This document shows, in pieces, positions 21,613 to 31,077 of a DNA stretch of 47,065 nt. Numbering within the stretch: position 1 is the stretch's first letter; every line of letters starts with the position of its first letter. The notes beneath the pieces were generated by a model. The model had not been told where the DNA came from and ran no database searches. It worked only from the letters and a program-made list of their open reading frames with translations. Both the position numbers and the translations under genes were made by a program. The DNA is from an uncultured Collinsella sp. (GTDB taxonomy: Bacteria; Actinomycetota; Coriobacteriia; Coriobacteriales; Coriobacteriaceae), in assembly GCA_938023905.1 (NCBI GenBank), contig CALJCO010000129.1, forward strand, positions 1 to 47,065, in the 5' to 3' direction.

Positions 21613-22521
21613 ATGATTAAACTTGTGCTGACCGATATGGACGATACGCTGATTCCAGCCGGGCATGACGGCGCCAGCGACTACGCCATCGAGGGCATTC
21701 ATGCCATGCAGGCGGCGGGTCTGCACTTTGGCCCGGTTTCGGGTCGCCAGCCCTCCGCGATGGGCTGGATGTTCCGCAATCGCGCCGAGTGCTTCTCGAC
21801 CGGCGCGTTCTGCAACGGCCAGGTCATGTTTGTGGACGGCGAGGTGGTAGCCTCGCATGCGACCGACAACGCCGCCCTTATGCGCTTGGCTGACTACTTG
21901 GAGCAAGAGACCGACGATACGTATCTGAAGGTCTACGGCCTGGGTGATGACTTTTGGGGCAACGATGCCTATTGTGTGACGAGCGACCCCGAGCGCGTGC
22001 GCCGCGCCATGGAGTCGGGCGGCAACGCATGGCTCAAGGGCGAAGAGGCCCCGTGCCGTCCTGTCGTCGATGACGCGTCGGTGTTCAAGGCGAATATCTG
22101 GAGTGCTCGTTCGCGTGAGGAGCTCGCGGAGCTACGCGAGCGCGTTGCCGCTGAGGTGCCGGAACTCTCGCTCGTGTTTCCCAACAATCGTGTGCGCCTG
22201 TTCGACATTCTTCCAGCAGGTTGGGACAAGGGTTGCGCTGCGCTGGAGCTGGCGCGCGCTTTGGACCTGACGTCCGACGAGGTGGCCGTATTTGGCGATT
22301 CCGATAACGACCTGCCCATGATCGGTGTCGTCCCCAACTCCGTTGCAGTCGCCAATGCCAACGAGGCTGTCACGGCTGCCGCGCGCTGGCATATCGGCGC
22401 TGCGGCAGACGATGCGGTTGCCGGGGCTCTGCATCAGATTGCCGCCTGCGCCGCGACGGGGGAGATGCCGTCGTTTATGCGTCAGGCAGATGCGGCGGGT
22501 TCGGGTTTCGCGGACGTCTAG
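21613..22521 (+). CDS. HAD-family (Cof-type) phosphatase
   Basis: 302 residues. HAD motif I is LTDMDDTL at residues 5-12, motif II is in PVSGRQ, the motif III Lys is in GWDKGCAALELA, and motif IV is FGDSDNDLPMI. The large cap between motifs II and III is of the Cof (C2) type. Members dephosphorylate sugar phosphates, phosphorylated cofactor precursors or similar small metabolites; the substrate is not predictable. A GAGGGGG site precedes the ATG. The LysR gene begins 10 bp after its stop, suggesting co-transcription. Confidence 0.88.
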   Translation: MIKLVLTDMDDTLIPAGHDGASDYAIEGIHAMQAAGLHFGPVSGRQPSAMGWMFRNRAECFSTGAFCNGQVMFVDGEVVASHATDNAALMRLADYLEQETDDTYLKVYGLGDDFWGNDAYCVTSDPERVRRAMESGGNAWLKGEEAPCRPVVDDASVFKANIWSARSREELAELRERVAAEVPELSLVFPNNRVRLFDILPAGWDKGCAALELARALDLTSDEVAVFGDSDNDLPMIGVVPNSVAVANANEAVTAAARWHIGAAADDAVAGALHQIAACAATGEMPSFMRQADAAGSGFADV

Positions 22522-22531
22522 GGAGGCCATC

Positions 22532-23428
22532 ATGAAGCTTCAACAGCTCAGGTATGTCGTCAAAGTTGCCGAATGCGGCAGCATCACCGAGGCCTCGCGC
22601 CGGCTCTTTGTGTCGCAGCCTTCGATTACCGCGTCGATCCGCGATCTCGAAAACGAGATGGGTGTGCACATCTTTGAGCGCACCAACAAGGGTGTCATTG
22701 TGTCCGAGGAGGGCGAGACCTTCTTGGGCTACGCGCGCCAGGTGCTCGATCAGGCGGATCTGCTCGAAGGCAAGTACAAGGGCGCGTCCGAGCAGGTGCC
22801 GCACTTTAGTGTGAGCTGCCAGCATTATTCCTTTGCCGTCAACGCGTTTGTCGATGTGATCCGTGAGTTCGATGCCGCGCGCTATGACTTTACCCTGCGC
22901 GAGGAGCAGACTCACGAGATTATCGAGGACGTCGCGCATATGAAAAGCGAACTGGGCATCCTGTACTTATCCGAGCATAACCGCGAGGTTATCGAGCGCA
23001 TGCTGGCGGCCAACGAGCTCGTATTCGAGGGGCTTTTCTGCGCCACGCCGCATATCTTCGTCTGTGCCGACCATCCGCTGGCGGACCGCTCCAGCGTGAC
23101 GCTCGAGGATCTGGAAGACTACCCGTTCCTGTCCTACGAGCAGGGCAGCTACAACTCGTTTTACTATTCCGAGGAGCTGACCTCGACGTTCGAGCGTCGC
23201 AAGAATATCCGCGTGCGCGACCGTGCGACGCTGTTCAATTTGGCCATGGGCCTCAACGGCTACACGGTATGCTCGGGCGTGATCAGCCACGAGCTCAACG
23301 GCCCCGGCATTATCTCGATTCCGCTCGATGTGGATGAGTACATGGAGATCGGCATCATCACGCGCAAGAACACGACGCTTACGCGCTACGGTCAAGCCTA
23401 TATCGACGCGATTCGTCAGCATATCTAG
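22532..23428 (+). CDS. LysR-family transcriptional regulator
   Basis: 298 residues. The N-terminal winged helix (1-60: MKLQQLRYVVKVAECGSITE, then SRRLFVSQPSITASIRDLE) is followed by the linker helix and a periplasmic-binding-protein-like effector domain (about 90-298). GGGAGG precedes the ATG. Gene order HAD-LysR-MetE-like, with an 8-bp inverted repeat (23475-23497) before the MetE-like gene, suggests that gene as a target, by inference from position. The effector is unknown. Confidence 0.88.
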   Translation: MKLQQLRYVVKVAECGSITEASRRLFVSQPSITASIRDLENEMGVHIFERTNKGVIVSEEGETFLGYARQVLDQADLLEGKYKGASEQVPHFSVSCQHYSFAVNAFVDVIREFDAARYDFTLREEQTHEIIEDVAHMKSELGILYLSEHNREVIERMLAANELVFEGLFCATPHIFVCADHPLADRSSVTLEDLEDYPFLSYEQGSYNSFYYSEELTSTFERRKNIRVRDRATLFNLAMGLNGYTVCSGVISHELNGPGIISIPLDVDEYMEIGIITRKNTTLTRYGQAYIDAIRQHI

Positions 23429-23474
23429 ACTGCTGCGTCCTGTACAGGTCAAATCTCTTCATGGCAGTCCCAAC

Positions 23475-23497
23475 TGATATAGGAAGCATCTATATCA
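23475..23497 (+). promoter_or_regulatory. LysR-type operator before the MetE-like gene
   Basis: Perfect arms TGATATAG and CTATATCA are separated by 7 bp (GAAGCAT), fitting the T-N11-A type of LysR box. It lies about 90 bp upstream of the MetE-like start and 46 bp after the LysR stop. Confidence 0.5.
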
Positions 23498-23584
23498 AAC
23501 TGTTATAAACGTATATTTTACGATGGCTATATGAGCGCTCATACTCTGTCCCAGTAAAGCAACCAATGCAAAAGGGAGATATCT

Positions 23585-24718
23585 ATGAGCACTTCGATTC
23601 AACCGAACGCACCGTTTCGTACCGATATCGTTGGCAGTTTTCTTCGCCCACAGGCCATAAAGGACGCCCGTGCCGCCTACGCTGCAGGCACGCTCGATGC
23701 CGAGGGGCTTAAAGCCGTCGAGGACGAGGCCATTCGCGATTTGGTGGCCAAGCAAAAGGCCGCCGGCCTGCAGGTGATCACCGACGGAGAATTCCGCCGC
23801 AGCTACTGGCACCTCGATTTTATGTGGGGGCTGAACGGCGTCGAGCGTCGCACCTCGCGTACAGGCTATATGTTCCACGATGAGGAGACTACCGCCGACA
23901 CCGCCGTGGTAACCGGTCTCATTAGCGGCGAGAATCATCCGTTCGTCGAGCACTTCAAATTTGTCAAGGCGCTCGAGGGGGAGGGCCAGGTCGCGCGACA
24001 GACCATTCCGGCGCCGATCCAGACGTTCTCCGAAGTCACGCTCGACCGCTGCGATGGCCAGCAGGAGGGCCTGCGTGCCGTCTACAAGACCGACGAGGAG
24101 CTCGCCGATGCCATCGCCGCAGCATACCGCACCGTGATTGCCGACCTGTATGCCGCAGGCTGCCGCAATATTCAATTTGATGACTGCACCTGGGGCATCT
24201 ATTGCGATACCGACTTTGTGTCCAAGACCGGCATGAGCCCGGTTGACCTGCAAAAGGTGAGCGAGCTGGGCGTGGCGCTCAACAACGCCGCCATCGAGGG
24301 CAAGCCCGACGACCTCGTCATTAACACGCACGTGTGCCGTGGTAACTACCACTCTACCTATGCTTTCGAGGGCGGCTATGACCCCATCGCGCCGTACCTG
24401 TTTGCGCATGAGGACGTTGACGCATTCTACCTGGAGTTCGATACGCCGCGCGCCGGCGGTTTTGAGCCGCTGAAGTATGTTGCCCCTGGCAAGAAGGTCG
24501 TGTTGGGCCTGGTGACCACCAAGGCCGCTGAGCTTGAGGACGAGGATGCCATCGTCGAGCGTATTCACGAGGCTGCAAAGTATGTTCCGCTCGAGAACCT
24601 GTATCTGTCTCCGCAGTGCGGCTTTGCCAGTTGCGAGATTGGCAACAAGCTGACCGAGGACGAGCAGTGGGCAAAGATTACGCTGGTCAAGCGCATTGCG
24701 GAGCGTGTCTGGAAATAA
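23585..24718 (+). CDS. MetE C-terminal-domain-like methyltransferase (YxjG/YxjH type)
   Basis: 377-residue cobalamin-independent methionine synthase relative, comprising only the catalytic C-terminal barrel. Visible: DIVGSFLRP at the start, QVITDGEFRRSYW, the zinc ligand region HVCRGN (His-x-Cys), FEGGYDPIAPYLF, and YLSPQCGFAS with the second Cys ligand. Such proteins transfer methyl groups to homocysteine or related thiols, possibly from a non-folate donor. AAAGGGAG lies upstream of the ATG. It stands behind a LysR gene and an operator-like repeat. Confidence 0.88.
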   Translation: MSTSIQPNAPFRTDIVGSFLRPQAIKDARAAYAAGTLDAEGLKAVEDEAIRDLVAKQKAAGLQVITDGEFRRSYWHLDFMWGLNGVERRTSRTGYMFHDEETTADTAVVTGLISGENHPFVEHFKFVKALEGEGQVARQTIPAPIQTFSEVTLDRCDGQQEGLRAVYKTDEELADAIAAAYRTVIADLYAAGCRNIQFDDCTWGIYCDTDFVSKTGMSPVDLQKVSELGVALNNAAIEGKPDDLVINTHVCRGNYHSTYAFEGGYDPIAPYLFAHEDVDAFYLEFDTPRAGGFEPLKYVAPGKKVVLGLVTTKAAELEDEDAIVERIHEAAKYVPLENLYLSPQCGFASCEIGNKLTEDEQWAKITLVKRIAERVWK

Positions 24719-24840
24719 CGATGCCGTTCGCAGGTGGCGGCGCGTGTGAGGCACTGCGTATCGCGTACAATGGTTCGGATCGTATCGTTCGGGCAGGTTA
24801 TCCGATATGCCCGATCGCCCTTCCATTCGAAAGGACATCA

Positions 24841-26175
24841 ATGTCCCAGTCCTCGACGCCCGCCGTCAGCGATGCCATCTACGACGCATCGTCGCTCGGC
24901 CGCCCGCGCATGTTCCTGCTCGGTCTGCAGCACCTGTTTGCCATGTTTGGCGCCACGGTGCTGGTGCCCGTGCTCACCGGTCTCTCGGTGTCGGCAACGC
25001 TTTTGTTTGCCGGCTTGGGCACGCTGCTCTTCCACTTCCTATCGCGCGGCAAGGTGCCAGCGTTTTTGGGATCTTCGTTTGCCTTTATCGCGGGCTATGC
25101 CGCCATCGCGCCCAACGGCGAGGCCGAGCTTTTGCCCTACGCCTGCCTGGGCGTAGCTTGTGCCGGCCTGCTCTATCCGGTGCTTGCGGCGCTCTTCCGC
25201 GCGTTTGGCGCCAAGCGCGTTATGCGCTTCTTTCCGCCGGTGGTGACTGGCCCCATCGTCATTTCCATCGGCTTGATCCTGGCAAGTTCCGCTATTGCTA
25301 ACTGCCAGACCAACTGGCTTGTGGCTGTCATTGCCGTTGCCGTTATCGTCATCTGCAACATCTGGGGCCGTGGCATGGTCAAGATCGTGCCGATTTTGCT
25401 GGGCGTTGTGGTGAGCTATGCCGTTGCGGCTGCGCTCGGCGAGGTTGATTTCTCGGGCGTCGCAGCCGCTCCCTGGGTTGGCTTGCCCGTCGTGTGGGAT
25501 AACACCGTGTTTGCACTCTTTGGGCCGCAGTTCGATAGCGGTCTTGCCACGACGGCCATCATCACCATTATGCCGCTGGCATTTGCGACCATGATCGAGC
25601 ATATCGGTGATATCTCGGCTATCGGCTCCACCTGCGAGCGTAACTACATCGCCGATCCCGGTCTGCATCGCACGCTGCTCGGCGACGGCCTTGCCACGAT
25701 CCTGGCTTCGCTCTTTGGCGCTCCGGCCAACACCACCTACGGCGAGAACACCGGCGTGCTCGCCCTGACGCGCGTGTTCGACCCGCGCGTGATTCGCATT
25801 GCCGCGTGTTGCGCCATCGTGCTTTCGTTCTGCCCCAAGTTCGCGGCTGTCATTGCGGCCATGTCGGCGTGTGTAATCGGCGGTGTGTCGCTCGTGCTCT
25901 ATGGCATGATCAGCGCCGTGGGCGTTCGCAACCTCATCGAGAACCAGGTCGATTTCCAGAACAACCGCAACGTGCTGGTGGCTGCACTGGTACTCGTGCT
26001 TTCGCTCGGCATCGCGTACAGCACCGCCGGCGCCATCGCGCTGGAGTTGGGCGGCGTGACGATTTCGCTTTCCGGCCTTGCAGTGGGCTCGCTGGTGGGT
26101 ATCGTGCTCAATGCGATTCTGCCGGGTAATGACTTTGAGTTTGATGTCTCGGAACTCGAAGGGTCTGCCGAATAG
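24841..26175 (+). CDS. uraA: Uracil permease, NCS2 family
   Basis: 444-residue NCS2 nucleobase:H+ symporter with about 14 membrane segments. Family signatures: LGLQHLFAMFGATVLVPVLTG at the N-terminus, PAFLGSSFAFIAG, FPPVVTGPIVISIGL, MPLAFATMIEHIGDISAIG (the substrate-binding glutamate in EHIGD), and APANTTYGENTGVLALT with the second acidic residue. This pattern fits UraA/PyrP better than xanthine permeases. AAAGGA lies 6-8 nt before the ATG. It is monocistronic, ended by the hairpin at 26197. Confidence 0.9.
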   Translation: MSQSSTPAVSDAIYDASSLGRPRMFLLGLQHLFAMFGATVLVPVLTGLSVSATLLFAGLGTLLFHFLSRGKVPAFLGSSFAFIAGYAAIAPNGEAELLPYACLGVACAGLLYPVLAALFRAFGAKRVMRFFPPVVTGPIVISIGLILASSAIANCQTNWLVAVIAVAVIVICNIWGRGMVKIVPILLGVVVSYAVAAALGEVDFSGVAAAPWVGLPVVWDNTVFALFGPQFDSGLATTAIITIMPLAFATMIEHIGDISAIGSTCERNYIADPGLHRTLLGDGLATILASLFGAPANTTYGENTGVLALTRVFDPRVIRIAACCAIVLSFCPKFAAVIAAMSACVIGGVSLVLYGMISAVGVRNLIENQVDFQNNRNVLVAALVLVLSLGIAYSTAGAIALELGGVTISLSGLAVGSLVGIVLNAILPGNDFEFDVSELEGSAE

Positions 26176-26196
26176 CAGCTGTGTCCAACTCAGTTA

Positions 26197-26237
26197 AAAA
26201 AGCCGGCCAAGCGTCCGATGCGCATGGCCGGCTTTTT
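26197..26237. terminator. Bidirectional terminator between uraA and the esterase gene
   Basis: AAAAAGCCGGCCA and TGGCCGGCTTTTT pair across a 15-nt loop. A and T runs on both sides serve both convergent genes. The TAA stop of the minus-strand esterase overlaps its last bases. Confidence 0.9.
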
Positions 26238-26901
26238 AGTGCGCAAGAACCCAGTGGATGCCACGCGCCATGCGCAGGTCGGTTTGGGCAAAGTGGTTGC
26301 CGGGGTTGAGTTCCAGTGTTGTGAGGATGCCGCGCTCAACGAGCAACGTTTCCATTGCGCGCGTGTCGTCAAGTACGTGCCGCATCATGCGGTTGGGCGT
26401 CTTGGTTTCCTTTTTGCCGAGCGACAGGTAGACGGCGTCGGGCGTAACTGCCATCGCGTGCTCGTGAGCATAGTCGATAAAGCCAGGAAACCACAGGGAC
26501 CCCGATGCGCTTGCGGCGCGGTCAAAGGCATCGGTTTGCCAGAGGGCCCAAAGCGAAAAGAGACCCGCCAGCGAATAACCGGCAATGCCACGCCAAGCAG
26601 GTGGCTGTGGGAGCGATAATTCGACCTTTGGGATTATCCGGTTCAGTAACTCATCAAGAAAACCGGCAGCTTGGCCGCCGAAAGGCTCGGCATCGCGCAC
26701 GGTCCCGTCGCATTCCCAGGGACTCAGCTCGCGATTCCAATCGAGCCCGCCAATGGCGACAAGGGTGAACGGTGGACAGCCGAGCTCTCGGCAGCGTTCA
26801 TAAACCTCCGTGCCGTCGCCCATGACCACGGGAAGATAGATGACTGGTGCGCTTTCGGCATGCTGTGCATGAACGGTTATCTGCTTTTGATGCGCTTCCA
26901 T
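26236..26901 (-). CDS. Alpha/beta-hydrolase, putative esterase (EsD/Fes type)
   Basis: 221 residues. APVIYLPVVMGDGTEVYERC opens like the enterochelin-esterase/esterase-D group. The nucleophile elbow is GYSLAG (Ser about 106), followed by FSLWALWQTDAFDRAASASGS, VYLSLGKKETKT (acidic residue region) and a late GNHFAQ with the likely catalytic His. There is no signal peptide. It would cleave a soluble ester or acylated peptide; the substrate is unknown. The start MEAHQKQ is chosen for a GAGAG 11 nt upstream; a longer frame runs into the promoter. Confidence 0.8.
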   Translation of the reverse strand: MEAHQKQITVHAQHAESAPVIYLPVVMGDGTEVYERCRELGCPPFTLVAIGGLDWNRELSPWECDGTVRDAEPFGGQAAGFLDELLNRIIPKVELSLPQPPAWRGIAGYSLAGLFSLWALWQTDAFDRAASASGSLWFPGFIDYAHEHAMAVTPDAVYLSLGKKETKTPNRMMRHVLDDTRAMETLLVERGILTTLELNPGNHFAQTDLRMARGIHWVLAH

Positions 26902-27015
26902 GACGGGCTTCTCTCGGCGTTGTGATATCGACGGCCCCCATTGTCGCACGCCGGCTCATGCAGGTTGGGCTAGACCAAAGACAATCTCGTGCATACCCTG
27001 CGGACGCATATGGAA

Positions 27016-27051
27016 AACGCCACCGCCGGAGGGGAGCTCGGCGGTGGCGTT
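27016..27051 (-). terminator. Terminator of the first beta-helix surface gene
   Basis: AACGCCACCGCC and GGCGGTGGCGTT form a 12-bp stem. On the minus strand it is followed by TTCC, after a GTTTT-like end. It lies 58 bp after the surface-protein stop. Confidence 0.8.
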
Positions 27052-27108
27052 GTTAAACGGTGCTGGGACTCGGAGCCTTCGCGGGAGCTGCCATGTGCGC
27101 AGAGGCGT

Positions 27109-28899
27109 CTAAGAGCGCTTACGGCTCGCCATGGTGCCTGCGGCGATAGCGGCTGTTCCCGCAAGGACGGTTGCCACGATGGCCGCACCCGAGGTGTCGC
27201 CGGTTGCCGCGAGCACGCCGGTAGTCTTGGCTTTCGTGATTGAAGCCGCAACGGCCTTGGTCGGCTTTGAGCCCTCAGGCTTGGGGTTCTGCTTGGACTC
27301 CGCGGGCTTGCTTTCTGCGGGCTTGGTCTCGTCGGGCTTGGGGTCTTCCGGCTTGGCTACCTCGGGAGGTGCGATGACCATGCTCTTGGCGACAGCTTCG
27401 TTATAGGGGGAGTCGATCACAGCGTCGCCCGTGCCGATGGCTTGGCCTGCCTCGTAGATGCCGTCACGGAGCTTGCGATAGTCAATGACCTTGCCGCCTT
27501 CGGGCGTCTGGATGGCGGCGTTCTCAATCTTGATGGTGCCGATTGCCTTGCCGTCAGCGCTCATGGCACGGGCAAAGATTGCCGCTGTATCTCCTTCGGC
27601 CGTTACCTTGCTGCGGATGATCGAGATGACTGCGGGTGTGACGCCCTCGCTGGTCTGGGCGATGATGCCGATGTTCTCGCCTTGGGGCTCGGGGCTCGTC
27701 TCGCCATCTTGGTTTTCGCTGTAGGGGATGGGGCCGTCGCCGTTCTCGACATAGCGGGCTATGGCCTTGACAACGGAGTCGCTGATGTAGATGTGGCCAC
27801 CCTCCTCGTTGGGTCGATCGCTTCTGGTGGAGAATGCAGCCGAAACCTCGCCTTCCGCAAACGCGTCCACGGTGGAGCCGTTCTTGACGACGATATCGTC
27901 TGGGTAGGTGAAGAGGGCAATGGCGCTACCGTATCTGCCTTTACTTGCGCGGACTGTCACGTTTGCATGATCGAGGGTGATGCCCTTGTGGGCATAGACG
28001 CCATATTCAACACCGTTTACGTTGAGGGAGGCGTTTGTGGCTGCGAGGCTGCCCTTGGCCTCGACGGCAGCGTCTTTCTCGGAGCTTGCCTTGACCTGGC
28101 TGCCGTCCGAGATGTTGATATTGCCGCCGCTCCAAAGGGCCTCACCATCAGCTGAGCTTGCCTCGACCGTCCCGCCACCCTTGATGGTGAGGTTCTTATC
28201 GGTTCCAATACCCTTGTCCTTGGTAGCCCTGGCGGTGACGGCCCCACTGTCGTCAATCGTGATATTGCCGTTTGCCCTGATGCCATCCGATACGCCCGTG
28301 GCGTTGACGTTGCCCGAACCTTTGATAGCGAGATCGCCCTCGGCGTCGATGGCATCAAACCCAGCGCTCGTGGCGTTGACGGATCCGGCTCCGTCGATGT
28401 TGATATTACCCGTGGAGAGGATAGCGTCCTCAGTAGATGTCACGCTGAGCGTGCTGCCCGCGTCGCCTTGGATATTGAGCTCGGCGTTCTCATTCTTGCC
28501 ATGAGAAGCCTTGATGCCTTCGATCCAGTCGGCAGTGACGATGTTGTTTCCCGAGTAATTCACGTTGAGCTTGCCTGCGGCCTGGATCTCGCCGCCGTTA
28601 TAGTTGTTGAGCTTCAAGTCGTCGGCGCCGTCCCACGACCAGGTGCCGGTCTCGTCGCCCGCCGCAGTGCCGGCGTTGTATTTGGTTTCGCCGACCTTGA
28701 CCCATTCCGCCGCGAGCGAGACGCTCGGCATGAGCAGCGAGCTCACCGTGAGCGCGCACACGGCGCCTACGACGATGCGGCGCGTCACGCGGCGCCAGCT
28801 GCCGTGCGCGAGTCCTATGCGACGGCGAACGTCGGGTTCGGCAACATGGGTTCCGGCGGTAGTGTCATTGCGTTTGGGGGTCGTGAACAAGGCTGCCAT
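27109..28899 (-). CDS. Beta-helix cell-surface protein with sorting signal (copy 1)
   Basis: 596 residues. The signal peptide has a long basic n-region, a core GAVCALTVSSLLMPSVSLA and a cut before AEWVKVG. The body is a run of 20-22-residue repeats (IDGAGSVNAT, IKGSGNVNAT, IDDSGAVTAR, IKGGGTVEAS), as in right-handed beta-helix carbohydrate-binding domains of the Cthe_2159 (DUF4353) kind. A Pro/Lys/Glu-rich wall-spanning linker (KPEDPKPDETKPAESKPAES) precedes LAATGD, a hydrophobic segment and RKRS, an LPxTG-like sorting signal. The start MAALFTTPKRND follows CGGGAG. It is a diverged tandem duplicate of 29171-30916, with a longer linker. It probably binds glycans at the surface. Confidence 0.85.
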   Translation of the reverse strand: MAALFTTPKRNDTTAGTHVAEPDVRRRIGLAHGSWRRVTRRIVVGAVCALTVSSLLMPSVSLAAEWVKVGETKYNAGTAAGDETGTWSWDGADDLKLNNYNGGEIQAAGKLNVNYSGNNIVTADWIEGIKASHGKNENAELNIQGDAGSTLSVTSTEDAILSTGNINIDGAGSVNATSAGFDAIDAEGDLAIKGSGNVNATGVSDGIRANGNITIDDSGAVTARATKDKGIGTDKNLTIKGGGTVEASSADGEALWSGGNINISDGSQVKASSEKDAAVEAKGSLAATNASLNVNGVEYGVYAHKGITLDHANVTVRASKGRYGSAIALFTYPDDIVVKNGSTVDAFAEGEVSAAFSTRSDRPNEEGGHIYISDSVVKAIARYVENGDGPIPYSENQDGETSPEPQGENIGIIAQTSEGVTPAVISIIRSKVTAEGDTAAIFARAMSADGKAIGTIKIENAAIQTPEGGKVIDYRKLRDGIYEAGQAIGTGDAVIDSPYNEAVAKSMVIAPPEVAKPEDPKPDETKPAESKPAESKQNPKPEGSKPTKAVAASITKAKTTGVLAATGDTSGAAIVATVLAGTAAIAAGTMASRKRS

Positions 28900-29045
28900 G
28901 GTTGCTCCCGTTCTCATAGGGCCTATACGGCTAGGTTCAGCGTATCTGCTGGATGTTGCCGGCGGTAGTGCCGTTTGGAGGGCAAAATGGCCAAAATGGG
29001 GGAGAAATAGGCCGCACGCCGGCGCAGGGACCGACGCTAAAAGAA

Positions 29046-29080
29046 AAGCGCGGGGCCGCATGGCGACTCCGCGCTTTATT
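29046..29080 (-). terminator. Terminator of the second surface gene
   Basis: AAAGCGCGG and CCGCGCTTT pair across a loop. On the minus strand the stem is followed by TCTTTT. It lies downstream of the gene ending at 29171. Confidence 0.8.
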
Positions 29081-29105
29081 GTTCAGCTTTTGCAGCCTTG
29101 CCCTT

Positions 29106-29149
29106 ACGCTACGAAGAAGTAGACGGGGAAGGCAAGGGCTGCGATCCAC
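29106..29149 (-). pseudogene. Duplicated 3' tip of the purine permease gene
   Basis: These 44 bp match 31080-31123, the last codons of the permease, with only two mismatches. They still read WIAALAFPVYFFVA-stop where the real gene reads WIAALAFLVYFFVA-stop. This marks the junction of the tandem duplication that made the two surface-protein genes: the copied unit took the permease tail along. Confidence 0.85.
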
Positions 29150-29170
29150 CCGTCCTGTGCGAAAAAGTGT

Positions 29171-30916
29171 TTACGAACGTTTGCGACTCGCCAGGGCGCC
29201 TGCGGCGATGGCGGCTGTTCCCGCAAGGGCGGCTGCCACGATGGCTGCGTTCGAGGTGTCGCCGGTTGCCGCGAGCTTGCCGACGGTCTTGGCTCCCTTG
29301 GCTGCAACTGCAACGGTCTTGGTTGTCTTCGTGCCCTCGGACTTGGAACCCTCGGGCTTGGTCTCCTCGGGAGGCACGATGACCGTGCTCTTGGCGACAG
29401 CGGCGTCATAGGGGGAGTCAATCGTGGCATCGCCCGTGCCAATGGTCTGCCCCGCCTCGTAGACGATGCCGTCGCTGAGCTCTTCCTTGTTGCGATAGTC
29501 AATGACTTTGCCGCCTGCAGGCGTCTGGATGATGGCGTCCTTGATTTCGATGGTGCCGATCGCCTTGCCGTCCGCGCTCATGGCAAGGGCGAAGATAGCC
29601 GCCGTGTCTCCCTCGGCCGTGACCTTGCTGCGGACGATCGAGATGGTCGCGGGCGTGATGCCCTTCTCGGTCTGCGCGAAGATGCCGATGTTCAGGCCCT
29701 CGGACTCAGGGATGATTTCGTCGTTTTGGTCTCCACTGTAGTGGTCGGGGCCGTCGCCGCCGGTCTCGGCATAGCGGGCTATGGCCTTGACAACGGAGTC
29801 GCTGATGTAGATATGGCCACCCGCTTCGTCGGAGTAGAAATTACTGGTGGAGATTGCAACCGAGAACCTGCCTTCTGCGAGCGCATCCACAGTCGAGCCG
29901 TTCTTGATGACGATGTTGTCCTCATCGGTGAAGAGTGCGCTGGCTTCCCCGCCATCTGAGCTTGCGCGGACCGTCACGGTCGCGCCATCGAGCGTGATGC
30001 CCTTGTAGACATAGATGCCATACCCAACGCCACTTGCGTTGAGGGAAGCGTTCGTGACCGTGAGGCTGTTTTTACCGTCGATGGCGGCGTCTTCCTCGGA
30101 GCTTGCCTTGACCTGGCTGCCACCCGAGATCTCGATGTTGCCGTCGGCCCAAATCGCATTGTCTTTGATAGAGCTTGCCTCTACCTTGCCGCCGCCCTTT
30201 ATGATGAGGTTCTCGTTAGCATCGATACCCTGATCCTCGGTGGCCTTGGCGGTGACGGTTCCGCTGTTGTCGATCGTGATGTTGCCGTCGGCCCTGATGC
30301 CATCCGAATCGCCCGTGGCGTTAACGTTTCCCGAGCCCTTGATGGTGACATCGCCCCCGGCATCGATGGCATCGTGCTCGGTGCTCGTGGCGTTGACAGT
30401 GCCAGCGCCGTCGATGTTGATGTTGCCGACGGAAGTGATGGCGTCACGAGAAGATGTCACGTTGAGCGTGCTGGACGCGTCGCCCTGAATATTAAGCTCG
30501 GCGTTCTCGTTCGCGCCATCCTTAACCTTGATGCCGCGGCCGTTGTCGTTAGTGACGGTGTTGTTGCCCTCGTAGCTCACGTTGAGCTTGCCCGCTGCCT
30601 CGATCGCGCCGCCGTTATAGCCGTTGAGCTTCATGTCGTCGGCGCCGTCCCAGCTCCAGGTGCCGGCGGCGTCGCCCGCCGCGGTGCCGGCGTTGTATTG
30701 GGTGCCGCCGACGTCCACCCACTCGGCCGCGAGCGAGACGCTCGGCATGAGCAGCGAACTTACCGTGAGCGCGCATACGGCGCCTACAACGATGCGGCGT
30801 GTCACGCGGCGCCAGCTGCCGTGTGCGAGCAGCGTGCGACGGCGCACGTCGGGCTCGACAAAATGGGCTCCAGAGGTTTTGTCATTGCGCTTGGGGGTCG
30901 TGAACAAGGCGGCCAT
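29171..30916 (-). CDS. Beta-helix cell-surface protein with sorting signal (copy 2)
   Basis: 581 residues, same layout as copy 1: identical MAALFTTPKRND start, long basic n-region, signal core ending SLAAEW, beta-helix repeats (IKGSGNVNATGDSDGIRADG, IKGGGKVEASS), a stretch ending KAIGTIEIKDAIIQTP, a shorter linker (PPEETKPEGSKSEGTKTTK), then LAATGD, a hydrophobic helix and RKRS. The region before the start is also duplicated (both untranslated leaders resemble each other for over 100 bp), so both probably have the same promoter. This copy adjoins the intact permease, so it is likely the original location. A sortase must be encoded elsewhere. Confidence 0.85.
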   Translation of the reverse strand: MAALFTTPKRNDKTSGAHFVEPDVRRRTLLAHGSWRRVTRRIVVGAVCALTVSSLLMPSVSLAAEWVDVGGTQYNAGTAAGDAAGTWSWDGADDMKLNGYNGGAIEAAGKLNVSYEGNNTVTNDNGRGIKVKDGANENAELNIQGDASSTLNVTSSRDAITSVGNINIDGAGTVNATSTEHDAIDAGGDVTIKGSGNVNATGDSDGIRADGNITIDNSGTVTAKATEDQGIDANENLIIKGGGKVEASSIKDNAIWADGNIEISGGSQVKASSEEDAAIDGKNSLTVTNASLNASGVGYGIYVYKGITLDGATVTVRASSDGGEASALFTDEDNIVIKNGSTVDALAEGRFSVAISTSNFYSDEAGGHIYISDSVVKAIARYAETGGDGPDHYSGDQNDEIIPESEGLNIGIFAQTEKGITPATISIVRSKVTAEGDTAAIFALAMSADGKAIGTIEIKDAIIQTPAGGKVIDYRNKEELSDGIVYEAGQTIGTGDATIDSPYDAAVAKSTVIVPPEETKPEGSKSEGTKTTKTVAVAAKGAKTVGKLAATGDTSNAAIVAAALAGTAAIAAGALASRKRS

Positions 30917-31077
30917 GGTTACTCCCATCCTCATAGGGCCTATGCGATTACGCCCAGCATATCTGCAGGATGTAGCCGGCGGTAGTGCCGTTTGGAGAGC
31001 AAAACGTCCAAAACTTGCGAAGCAATACATCGCGCGTCCGTGTGGCGCTTTGCTGTTTGGTATTGCGAATCTTGCGC

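Noticed and set aside
28017..28520. Plus-strand frames opposite the beta-helix repeats
   Set aside because: They follow the repeat periodicity of the minus-strand surface gene and have no ribosome site or signal sequence of their own.
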